In this document: piece by piece, positions 8,325 to 15,579 of the stretch
Numbering within the stretch: the first letter of the stretch is position 1
How the letters are laid out: each line of letters begins with the position of its first letter
NCBI RefSeq assembly: GCF_030145815.1
Contig: NZ_JAIXHL010000015.1
Coordinates: forward strand, 1 to 64,000
DNA from: Sphingomonas sp.
GTDB lineage: Bacteria > Pseudomonadota > Alphaproteobacteria > Sphingomonadales > Sphingomonadaceae
Direction of reading: 5' to 3'
DNA length: 64,000 nucleotides
The notes under the pieces: model-generated
Database searches by the model: none
What the model was told of the DNA's origin: nothing
Seen by the model: the letters and a program-made list of their open reading frames with translations, nothing else
Translations under genes and position numbers: made by a program

Positions 8325-9142
8325 TAGGCGGGGAGCCGTTTCGCACGGAGCTGCTCGCTGGGAAGACCGCCTTCATTGCGGGCGGCACGAGCGGGATCAA
8401 TCTGGGCATCGCTCAAGCCTTTGCGCGGGCCGGCGCGCGCGTGGGAGTGGCCGGCCGCAATGCGGACAAGGCTGCTGCTGCCGTCGCAATCCTTCGGGCC
8501 GAAGGCGCGCAGGCGCTGGGCCAGTCGATGGACGTTCGCGCCTATGATGCTGTGGAAAGGGCACTCCACGAAACCCACGACCGGCTCGGGCCGATTGACA
8601 TCGTCATCTCCGGGGCCGCAGGTAACTTCCTGGCGCCTGCGAGCGGCATGTCGTCCAATGCCTTTCGTACTGTTATTGACATCGACCTGATCGGGACGTT
8701 CAACGTCTTTCGCGCAAGCCACCGCTTCCTCAACGCACCGGGCGCGTCGCTGATCGCGATCAGCGCGGGGCAGGCCGTCAGTCCTGTGATGCACCAGTCG
8801 CATGTCTGCGCCGCAAAGGCGGGGATCAACATGCTCGTCAAGGTCCTGGCAATGGAATGGGGGCCCTCTGGCATCCGCGTCAACGCGATCTCGCCGGGCC
8901 CGATCAGCGAAACCGAAGGCATGGCGCGGCTTACACCGACCGCGGCGGATAAAGCCGCTTGGACGCAAAAGATCGCGCTACGCCGTTTCGGTGAGAAGGC
9001 CGATGTGGCGAACATGGCGATGTTCCTTGCCAGTCATTCCTCAAATTATGTGACCGGCGCGATCTTCGGCTGCGATGGCGGCTGGACGCTGGGCGACTCG
9101 TCCGGGGCAATCCCGGCCCCGGCGACTGAGAAGGCCCGATGA
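8321..9142 (+). CDS. SDR oxidoreductase, 2,4-dienoyl-CoA reductase-like
   Basis: A 273-residue SDR whose start codon overlaps the P450 stop. It has AGGTSGINLGIA at the cofactor site, SGAAGNF as the NAG-region motif and the C-terminal segment MEWGPSGIRVNAISPGPISETEG. The catalytic Lys is present in HVCAAKAG but the Tyr four residues earlier is Val. This, with the ETEGMARL tail, matches peroxisomal-type 2,4-dienoyl-CoA reductases, which lack the SDR tyrosine. It may reduce a dienoyl-CoA or an enoyl thioester. A related protein lies at 59867-60718. Confidence 0.85.
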   Translation: MIGGEPFRTELLAGKTAFIAGGTSGINLGIAQAFARAGARVGVAGRNADKAAAAVAILRAEGAQALGQSMDVRAYDAVERALHETHDRLGPIDIVISGAAGNFLAPASGMSSNAFRTVIDIDLIGTFNVFRASHRFLNAPGASLIAISAGQAVSPVMHQSHVCAAKAGINMLVKVLAMEWGPSGIRVNAISPGPISETEGMARLTPTAADKAAWTQKIALRRFGEKADVANMAMFLASHSSNYVTGAIFGCDGGWTLGDSSGAIPAPATEKAR

Positions 9143-9300
9143 CCAAACCCAAGGGGCTCGCTGGCCGGCGCATTATCGTGACGGGTGCAGCGCAGGGGAT
9201 CGGCGCGCCGCCGCCCCGCCGCCCGACCTCGGCGAACAGGTCACGATGCCAATGCCGACAAGCTGCGATCGGTCGAGGCCGATAGCGGCGCGCTTGCATC
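9139..9300 (+). pseudogene. Truncated SDR remnant
   Basis: An ATG overlapping the previous stop opens an SDR N-terminus (LAGRRIIVTGAAQGIGA) that then breaks off. The next recognisable SDR pieces are in other frames: DLGEQVTM and DANADKLRSVEAD, where the acidic cofactor-specificity loop should be. Internal deletions and frameshifts have destroyed the gene soon after the Rossmann turn. Confidence 0.6.
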
Positions 9301-9692
9301 GCGCTTTAGTGCCATGCTGTCGGTTGTTGGGCGCCGTTCCGGATATAGCGGGTATGTTGATGTGGTTCCTGCCGGAAGATACGCGTCGCCTATTGGTGTA
9401 TGCCGCGTGCGTGCTTTCCGGCGCGAAGGCGAAGGCACTGGGTGTCTTCGCGACGCTGGGCCCTTCGCCCGCAGGAGCCGCCGTGGCATTGGCGCAGCAG
9501 ACTGCTGCACAATGCCCGCGCGTGATCCGGATGCGAAGACGCTGCTCAGCGAAAGCCGGAGCCTAGCTGCCGCTCATGCCCTCGCGATGGAATCCGACGC
9601 ACAAGCGGTGCTGATCGGCGGACCCGACCCGCGTGAAGTAATGTTCGCCAGCACGTATGTCGCCGGCATCATTTGCCGACGTCGATTAAGGG
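9301..9692 (+). pseudogene. Decayed enoyl-CoA hydratase remnant
   Basis: Two overlapping frames together recall the C-terminal half of a crotonase: LLGAVPDIAGMLMWFLPE (the VPD.GG.. region), LVYAACVLSGAKAKALGVF (the tool-kit helix before the GLV motif), then, in another frame, DAKTLLSESRSLAAAHALAMESDAQAV and a truncated tail. The parts are joined to the SDR scar upstream, as if a deletion fused two neighbouring genes. Assignment rests on pattern only. Confidence 0.45.
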
Positions 9693-10433
9693 TCAGATAT
9701 CGGCATCCCACAACATGACCATTTCTTGGCTCAGAAGAGCTTCATCGATTTTGGCTTCCGAGACGATTCTGTTGCTGGTGTTGATGTGCGATAAGGAGAC
9801 CATATCCTTCTTCAGAACAGCCTCCATCATTCGCGCTCTGCCTATTCGGCGACGCTGCATCAATTCAGATTTATCTCTAAATATTGATGGGAATGCTGCG
9901 ATCCCTACAGCATATAGTGTTTTTAAAAGCAGCTCGGTTGCGGGGTTTCCGGCCATCTCACCTAATAAGGAAATGGTCTGGAATTCTTCATCCTGAAATT
10001 GCTCGAGTGTCTGGGCACGGGAAGGGCACAACATTTGATTCACAAGGGATTGTGCTCGTTCGCACATTTCAGGGTCATTGCATGAGATCGCTTGGAGACT
10101 GGCCGCATCGATGAGACTCCCGGTAATTTCCAACATGTCACGCAATGTTGTCCTTCGGGTCATCAAATATGCTGTGGCTGGTCCAATTACGCCCCCAATG
10201 TCTGGACGGCGACTGTAGATGCCTCCTCTTGTGCCACGAACAACTTCCACAAGCTGTTCGTGCGCAACAAGATTGACCGCTTGTCGAAAGGTAGGGCGGC
10301 TGACGCCAAATGTGGCCATCAGCTCCTTTTCCGAACCCAGGAATACGTCTTGACCGCGTGCCAGCGAGAGACGTCTGAGCCGTTGCGCCACTCTGGCGGT
10401 AAGAGGGCGGAGGCGGACATCGTTTGCGATCAT
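9693..10433 (-). CDS. GntR-family transcriptional regulator
   Basis: A 246-residue regulator with a winged-helix N-terminus (GSEKELMATFGVSRPTFRQAVNLVAHEQLVEVVRGTRGG) and an all-helical C-terminal domain of the FadR/FCD type, which normally senses a carboxylate or acyl ligand. The DNA is visibly poorer in G+C than the neighbours (AT-rich runs around 9780-9900), suggesting separate acquisition. It points toward the decayed end of the P450 operon and could control the divergent promoters near 6.7 kb; no direct evidence for the target. Confidence 0.85.
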   Translation of the reverse strand: MIANDVRLRPLTARVAQRLRRLSLARGQDVFLGSEKELMATFGVSRPTFRQAVNLVAHEQLVEVVRGTRGGIYSRRPDIGGVIGPATAYLMTRRTTLRDMLEITGSLIDAASLQAISCNDPEMCERAQSLVNQMLCPSRAQTLEQFQDEEFQTISLLGEMAGNPATELLLKTLYAVGIAAFPSIFRDKSELMQRRRIGRARMMEAVLKKDMVSLSHINTSNRIVSEAKIDEALLSQEMVMLWDADI

Positions 10434-10740
10434 TCTCGACGATCCACAGCGTTGCTGGTCGCTTGAGTTGACGGGATCCGGACCGACAGGCCTTCCCGCG
10501 TACGATGAGCTTTGCGGGTGTAAGGCAGAATGTGAACTAACATGCTCGCTTGGAAATCCACTGCCTCATTGAAGGCGGGTGAACGATAGCAATTATCAGC
10601 GGACCCAAATGACCGCAATGTGAGCGGAAAGCTGTCGCGCGATCTGAAGCCCCACATCGGAGCCCTTGTCGCCTCCGGTACCCGGTGCCTCCGATGCTTG
10701 GAAGTCAACCTGGTATTTGGGTGGGAGCCAGGACAGCTGC
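10434..10740. other. Intergenic region, no gene recognised
   Basis: About 307 bases between the GntR and MarR genes. A short minus-strand open frame (10430-10708) has no recognisable motif, and overlaps the GntR start. I see no RNA, repeat or terminator I would defend. Confidence 0.4.
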
Positions 10741-11190
10741 TTACGATGTTCCTGCCAGCGCATCGCGCAGCCGCTGTACCTGCTCGTTGAGCGCGATCAT
10801 CTCCTTCACCTCGAACCCAGAATTGCGGAGCAGCGCATCGGTAAGGCAGGCGGTTTCGCTGCGCAGGCCATTACCTTTGGCGGTGAGGAAGACCTGCACC
10901 TGGCGCTCGTCGGCCGGGTTGCGCTGGCGCGAGACGAACCCGGCTGCCTCGAGCCGCTTCATCAGCGGGGTGATCGTGCTCGGCTCGAGCGCGAGCCGGT
11001 CGGCGATCGCGGAGATCGTCTGGCCGTCCTTCTCCCACAATGTGCTCAGCACCAGATATTGCGGATAGGTCACGCCGAGCGAATCGAGCATGGGCTTGTA
11101 GAGCCGGTTGATCGCGATCGTCGTCGAATAGAGCGAAAAGCAGAGCTGCGCATCGAGCGGCAGCGGTTCGCTGGTGGTCCGGGCCATCAA
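10741..11190 (-). CDS. MarR-family regulator, OhrR-like
   Basis: A 149-residue MarR protein with the OhrR signature: QLCFSLYS with the redox Cys17, TYPQYLVLSTLWE, and the winged helix DRLALEPSTITPLMKRLEAAG with ADERQ in the wing. A second cysteine, Cys115, is placed as in two-cysteine OhrR proteins, which are oxidised by organic hydroperoxides and then release DNA. It is divergent from an exported alpha/beta hydrolase, and the shared intergenic region carries two palindromes with core TATCGCGATA, so autoregulation and control of the hydrolase are likely. Confidence 0.9.
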   Translation of the reverse strand: MMARTTSEPLPLDAQLCFSLYSTTIAINRLYKPMLDSLGVTYPQYLVLSTLWEKDGQTISAIADRLALEPSTITPLMKRLEAAGFVSRQRNPADERQVQVFLTAKGNGLRSETACLTDALLRNSGFEVKEMIALNEQVQRLRDALAGTS

Positions 11191-11227
11191 ATCCTCACTT
11201 TCGAATCAGGCATTTATCACAAAATGT

Positions 11228-11240
11228 ATATCGCGATAAT
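11228..11240. promoter_or_regulatory. MarR operator candidate 1
   Basis: ATATCGCGATAAT contains the perfect 10-bp palindrome TATCGCGATA (11229-11238), 38 nt upstream of the MarR start. It repeats the core of the site at 11281-11294. Confidence 0.65.
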
Positions 11241-11280
11241 TTAATGCTGGACAAGACCGATCCAGCGGATGTAGCTAAAC

Positions 11281-11294
11281 ATTATCGCGATAAT
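11281..11294. promoter_or_regulatory. MarR operator candidate 2
   Basis: ATTATCGCGATAAT is a perfect 14-bp palindrome 34 nt upstream of the hydrolase start at 11329. A degenerate third copy (ATATCGCGG) follows at 11298-11306. Paired sites in a divergent region are typical of MarR proteins. Confidence 0.7.
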
Positions 11295-11328
11295 GAATAT
11301 CGCGGAAGCAAATGAAAGGAGATTGATC

Positions 11329-12102
11329 ATGACTAAGTCGAACAAGCTTCTCCTCGCCGCCGCTGCCTCGCTCGCTCTGGGTGCTGCTCCCGCCATCGCC
11401 CAGGACAAGACCGCCGAGCCGGTCAAGTCGGTGGTGCTCGTCCATGGCGGCTTCGTCGATGGCTCGGGCTGGATGGACGTCTACAAGATCCTCAAGAAGG
11501 ACGGCTACAAGGTGACGATCGTCCAGAACCCGACGCTCTCGCTCGAGGATGACGTCGCGGTCACCAAGCGTGCGATTGCCGCCGCCGATGGCAAGGTGAT
11601 CCTGGTCGGCCACAGCTATGGCGGCGTGGTCGTCTCCGAAGCGGGTACCGATCCCAAGGTCGCCGGCGTCGTCTACATCGCCGCTTTCGCGCCGGACAAG
11701 GGCGAGTCGGTCTCCAGCCTGATCGCCAACCCCGCGCCGGGTGCTCCGGTGCCGCCGATCCTGCCGCCCAAGGACGGCTTCCTGTTCCTCGACAGCGTCA
11801 AGTTCGCAGCCTCCTTCGCGGCGGACGTCCGCCCCGATCTCGCGGCGTTCATGGCGGACTCGCAGGTCCCCTGGGGCGTCGCCGCGCTCGACGGCAAGGT
11901 GACCGCCCCGGCCTGGCGGGTGAAGCCGAGCTGGTATCTGGTGGCAAGCGAGGACAAGATGATCCCGCCCGCAGCCCAGCGGCAGATGGCCGCCCGTGCC
12001 GGTGCCAGGGTCGAGGAAGTCGCGGCCAGCCACTCGCTCTACGTCTCGAAGCCCGCCGCCGTCGCCGCGATCATCGAGAAGGCCGCGAAGAGCCCTGAAT
12101 AG
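11329..12102 (+). CDS. Exported alpha/beta hydrolase
   Basis: A 257-residue alpha/beta hydrolase with an N-terminal signal peptide (MTKSNKLLLAAAASLALG, cleavage after AIAQ). The nucleophile elbow is GHSYGG, the oxyanion strand HGGFVDGSGW lies near the N-terminus, and the catalytic His is probably in ASHSLYVS near the end; EDKMIPP gives the acidic residue region. Similar small hydrolases act on esters or on acyl hydroperoxides, but the substrate is unknown. AGGAGA seven bases before 11329 fixes the start. Probably induced by release of the divergent OhrR-like repressor. Confidence 0.88.
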   Translation: MTKSNKLLLAAAASLALGAAPAIAQDKTAEPVKSVVLVHGGFVDGSGWMDVYKILKKDGYKVTIVQNPTLSLEDDVAVTKRAIAAADGKVILVGHSYGGVVVSEAGTDPKVAGVVYIAAFAPDKGESVSSLIANPAPGAPVPPILPPKDGFLFLDSVKFAASFAADVRPDLAAFMADSQVPWGVAALDGKVTAPAWRVKPSWYLVASEDKMIPPAAQRQMAARAGARVEEVAASHSLYVSKPAAVAAIIEKAAKSPE

Positions 12103-12126
12103 ACCGTCATCCTTGACCATATTTAC

Positions 12127-12153
12127 TGGCGTCGGCTCCCCGGGCCGGCGCCA
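12127..12153 (+). terminator. Possible terminator hairpin after the hydrolase
   Basis: TGGCGTCGGC and GCCGGCGCCA pair (one G-T) around a short loop, 25 nt after the hydrolase stop. There is no strong T tract, so this is tentative. Confidence 0.4.
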
Positions 12154-12445
12154 GCCGCATCATAAGGGCAGCTTTCGCAGATCGCTCCTTCTAGGATGAA
12201 GTGAGGGCGTGTTTCGGCTCGGCGGGTAGCTAACCGGTTCGAGCCGTCCGATCTCGCGCAATGCGTCGTCGGCTATGCATTGGCAATGCTCTGCCAACTT
12301 CTGACGAGCCGGGCACATGTATCATTCGTGGTTATGGCCCGTTCCTGCTTCATATGGGCCGCATAATTTTCGTCTTGCTGCGGCATTTCTCTCCGCTCCG
12401 CTTCCAACTTGCCGTTTGAAACGAGATTAGGAAATCGACGCCACC
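12154..12445. other. Intergenic, nothing recognised
   Basis: Together with the hairpin just upstream this makes about 340 bases between two convergent genes. No gene, RNA or repeat is apparent. Confidence 0.4.
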
Positions 12446-13675
12446 CTATTCGGCCAAGCCCTTCAACGGCATCTTCGAATCGGCGAGCAGCGCAGGGTCT
12501 ATCGCCCGCCGCTCGACCACCAGCTTGCGGCCCTGGACATAGTCCTTGGTGGCGTTGACGCAGTCGAGCGCGATGATGTGGCCTTCCTTCGAGTAGAGGA
12601 CCGAGAAGCTGCGGGTCGCGGGATCACCGCGGACGATGGTGGCGTCGTGGCCGGTGGAGAGGCCGACGGTCTGGAGCTTCAGGTCATACTGGTTCGACCA
12701 GAACCACGGCACTGCGTCATAATGCGCCTCGACGCCCGCGATGGTCTTGGCCGCGACGGTCGCCTGATCGTTGGCGTTCTGGACCGATTCCAGCCGCACC
12801 GGCATGTCGTCGGCATAATGGTTGGCGTGGAGCGCGCAGTCGCCGATCGCGAACACATCGGGCAGCGAGGTGCGGCAATGCCCGTCGATCGCGACGCCGT
12901 TGCCGCCCTCGGCACCTGCGTCGATCAGCGGCTGGACCGCGGGGACGATGCCGATGCCGACGATCACCATCTGCGCCGCGATGACGTGGCCGTCCTTGAG
13001 GCGGACGCCGGTGACCTTGTCGCCGTCGGTCTCGATGCAGTCGACCGCGACGCCGAGCCGGACATCGACGCCGTGCGCGCGATGCTCGGCCTCGAAGAAG
13101 CGCGACAGCGGTTCGCCCGCAACGCGCGCCAGCACGCGGTCGAGCGCCTCGAGCAGCACGACCTTCTTGCCCGCCTTGGCCAGAACCGCCGCCGCCTCAA
13201 GCCCGATATAGCCGCCGCCGATCACCACGGCCTGAGCGACGTCGGTCAGCTCGGCGACCATGCGGTCGGCATCGGCGCGGGTGCGCACGGTATGGACGCC
13301 CATGGCATCGCCCCCGTCGCAGCCGAGCCGCCGCGGCGAACCACCCGCCGCCCAGATCAGATGGCCATAGCCGATCGTCTCGCCGTCTTCAGTGGTGACG
13401 CTGTGCCCCTCGGGATCGACGCGCACGACGCGACGCCCGAGCAGCATATCGACCTTGCGCTCGTCCCAGAAGGCGGCGGGGCGGATCAGGATGCGCTCGA
13501 ACGCCTTCTCGCCCGAGAAATATTCCTTGGACAGCGGCGGGCGCTCATAAGGCAGCTCGGGCTCGTCGCCGACGATCGCGATGCTGCCCTCGAACCTGGC
13601 CTGCCGCAGCGCGATCGCCGCCTGCGCGCCCCCATGCCCCGCTCCCACGATCAAGATGTCATAGCTGATCGCCAT
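12446..13675 (-). CDS. FAD/NAD(P)-dependent ferredoxin (rubredoxin) reductase
   Basis: A 409-residue flavoprotein of the putidaredoxin-reductase type. The FAD motif is [12 protein letters not shown] near residue 10, the NAD motif [20 protein letters not shown] sits around residue 150, the second FAD motif DVFAIGDCA near residue 280, and a reductase C-terminal domain follows ([14 protein letters not shown]). It passes electrons from NAD(P)H to a [2Fe-2S] ferredoxin and so could complete the P450/ferredoxin chain 4-6 kb upstream, although it is not in that operon. The start at 13675 follows a GGAGGAAGG stretch; a longer start at 13714 is possible but adds a non-conserved leader. Confidence 0.9.
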   Translation of the reverse strand: MAISYDILIVGAGHGGAQAAIALRQARFEGSIAIVGDEPELPYERPPLSKEYFSGEKAFERILIRPAAFWDERKVDMLLGRRVVRVDPEGHSVTTEDGETIGYGHLIWAAGGSPRRLGCDGGDAMGVHTVRTRADADRMVAELTDVAQAVVIGGGYIGLEAAAVLAKAGKKVVLLEALDRVLARVAGEPLSRFFEAEHRAHGVDVRLGVAVDCIETDGDKVTGVRLKDGHVIAAQMVIVGIGIVPAVQPLIDAGAEGGNGVAIDGHCRTSLPDVFAIGDCALHANHYADDMPVRLESVQNANDQATVAAKTIAGVEAHYDAVPWFWSNQYDLKLQTVGLSTGHDATIVRGDPATRSFSVLYSKEGHIIALDCVNATKDYVQGRKLVVERRAIDPALLADSKMPLKGLAE

Positions 13676-14022
13676 CTGCCTTACCTTCCTCCGGCTTGAG
13701 TTTGTGGCGCGCAAAGAAGCATTGCGACTGCGGCTGCGACCGATCCGAAAGCCGCCGGATCAGACAGTGATGCTTCCTTCATTCGCGGCACCCAGGCCGT
13801 CCCGATAGACTTGACCTTCACCGTGCGGCCCCGGCCTCATCGATCGGCATCAAATACCGCGCGCTTTGGCTGGCCATACGGTCTGGTTGGGCAGGTTGAC
13901 CAATATCTTGTCCGCATTGGCCGAAGCATCAGCCTTATGCTGAATGCGCCGTATCGCGGGCTCTGGCTTTCGAGCCGAAACAGGGCGGGATAGGTTCGAT
14001 GCGAACCATGAAGGTGAGGTGC
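13676..14022. other. Divergent intergenic region without a gene
   Basis: About 347 bases upstream of both the reductase (minus) and the acyl-CoA synthetase (plus). It must hold both promoters, but I recognise no clear operator or RNA. Confidence 0.4.
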
Positions 14023-15504
14023 ATGAATTTCATTGCGCAACTGCGGGCCTCGCTGAACGGCGCGCCGGAACAAAGCCTGTTTGAATATCGCCGACGCGAT
14101 TACCCGCGCGGTGAGATCAATACGATTGCCGAGCGGACGATAGCGCTCCTCGACGCGGCTTTGGTGCCTCACGCTGCTCGAATCGGTGTCGTCGTGCGCA
14201 ATCGGCCGCTTCACGCGGCGGCAATGCTCGGACTCATTGCCTATGGGAGGGCACTGACCACCATCTATGCGATCCAGTCGCCTGAAGCGATGGCAGCGGA
14301 GGTCGAGGAAACGCGGTTCGGTGCGGTGATCGCGGACGTGGGGGACTGGACCCCGGCGCTCGAAGCGGCGGTTCGTGCAACAGGCGCTGCTGCGATCCTG
14401 CTCGACCACGATGCGATCGCGATCGAGGCGGCTGCGGGTTTCGAACGGATGGAACCCGGGCCTCGTCCATTGATCGAAGGGGAACGCGGCATCGAGATCC
14501 TGTCGAGCGGCACGACCGGAAAGCCAAAGCGGATTCTGTTTCCCTTCCGCATGCTGACGCGCGCCGTGGAGAGTGTCGCCGCAGCGCGGACGGGCATCGA
14601 TCCCGAGCCCGATATCCTCACCTGGCCCTATGGCGGCATCGGCGGGATGTGCAATCTGGTAGCCGGGGTCATGCTCGAACGGCACACGACCTTGCTCGAC
14701 AAGTTCAACGTGCCCGAGTGGATCGAGGCGGTGCGCAAGCATCGCCCCAAATTCCTGAGCGGCCCGCCGACGGTTGCGCGAATGGCGCTCGATGCGGGCG
14801 TGACGCGCGAGGACATGTCGAGCGTTCAATATTTCTTCGGCGGCGGCGCCGCCTTTTCACCTGAGCTGCAGGACGAGTTCGAAGCAGCCTATGACCTCAA
14901 GGTCATCTGGGCCTATGGTGCGACCGAGTTTTGCGGGACGATCATCAGCTGGACGCCGGCGCTCTACGAAGCCTATCGCGACAGCAAGCGCGGCGCGATT
15001 GGAAAGGCGCTTCCCGGCATCGAACTGCGTGTCACCGATCCCGAGACGGGCGAACCCGTGGCTGCCGGCGAGGTCGGATATCTCGAAGCGATCGTGCCGG
15101 TAGTGAAGGAAGGCTGGATCCGTACCACCGACCTGGTGACGATCGATATGGACGGCTTCGTCTTTCACCGCGGGCGCGGCGACGGTGCGATCGTCCGGGG
15201 CGGCTTCAAGGTGCTGCCTGAAAAGATCGTTTCGGCTTTACAGGAGCACCCTTCAGTCCTTGATGCGGCCGTTGTCGGCCTGCCCGACGTACGGCTGGGC
15301 GAGGTTCCTGTCGCAGCGGTCGAGCTGCGTGACGGTGCACCCCGCGTCGGCGAGGAAGCGCTGCGCGACTACGCCAAGAAGATGCTGGTCGTGCACCATG
15401 TGCCGGCCCGCATCCTCATCCTAGACCAGCTGCCGCGCACGACGTCGCTGAAGGCCGATCTGGGCGCGATCCGGCGCTTGTTCGCCGAAACCGAGCCGGT
15501 CTGA
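14023..15504 (+). CDS. AMP-dependent acyl-CoA synthetase/ligase
   Basis: A 493-residue adenylate-forming enzyme expected to activate a carboxylic acid to its CoA thioester. The P-loop-like A3 motif is LSSGTTGKPKR, the A5 region WAYGATEFCG, the A7 region WIRTTDLV and the A10 lysine lies in TTSLKADLG close to the C-terminus. It is somewhat short for the family and the N-terminal domain is abbreviated. The start at 14023 follows GGTGAGG; an ATG at 13999 would add eight residues. It stands alone and is followed by a strong bidirectional terminator. Confidence 0.88.
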   Translation: MNFIAQLRASLNGAPEQSLFEYRRRDYPRGEINTIAERTIALLDAALVPHAARIGVVVRNRPLHAAAMLGLIAYGRALTTIYAIQSPEAMAAEVEETRFGAVIADVGDWTPALEAAVRATGAAAILLDHDAIAIEAAAGFERMEPGPRPLIEGERGIEILSSGTTGKPKRILFPFRMLTRAVESVAAARTGIDPEPDILTWPYGGIGGMCNLVAGVMLERHTTLLDKFNVPEWIEAVRKHRPKFLSGPPTVARMALDAGVTREDMSSVQYFFGGGAAFSPELQDEFEAAYDLKVIWAYGATEFCGTIISWTPALYEAYRDSKRGAIGKALPGIELRVTDPETGEPVAAGEVGYLEAIVPVVKEGWIRTTDLVTIDMDGFVFHRGRGDGAIVRGGFKVLPEKIVSALQEHPSVLDAAVVGLPDVRLGEVPVAAVELRDGAPRVGEEALRDYAKKMLVVHHVPARILILDQLPRTTSLKADLGAIRRLFAETEPV

Positions 15505-15528
15505 ACCTCGCCTCCCATCGGCAACGAA

Positions 15529-15560
15529 AAAGGGGAGCCGGTCGAAACCGGCTCCCCTTT
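15529..15560. terminator. Bidirectional rho-independent terminator
   Basis: Perfect 14-bp arms (AAAGGGGAGCCGGT and its complement) with a CGAA loop, flanked by A5 on the left and T3 on the right. It lies between the convergent ligase (plus) and TonB receptor (minus). The better T tract serves the minus strand. Confidence 0.9.
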
Positions 15561-15579
15561 CTGTTCGACGCCTATCCCT

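Noticed and set aside
10430..10708. 92-codon minus-strand open frame upstream of GntR
   Set aside because: No motif, no ribosome-binding site, and composition unlike coding DNA in this region.
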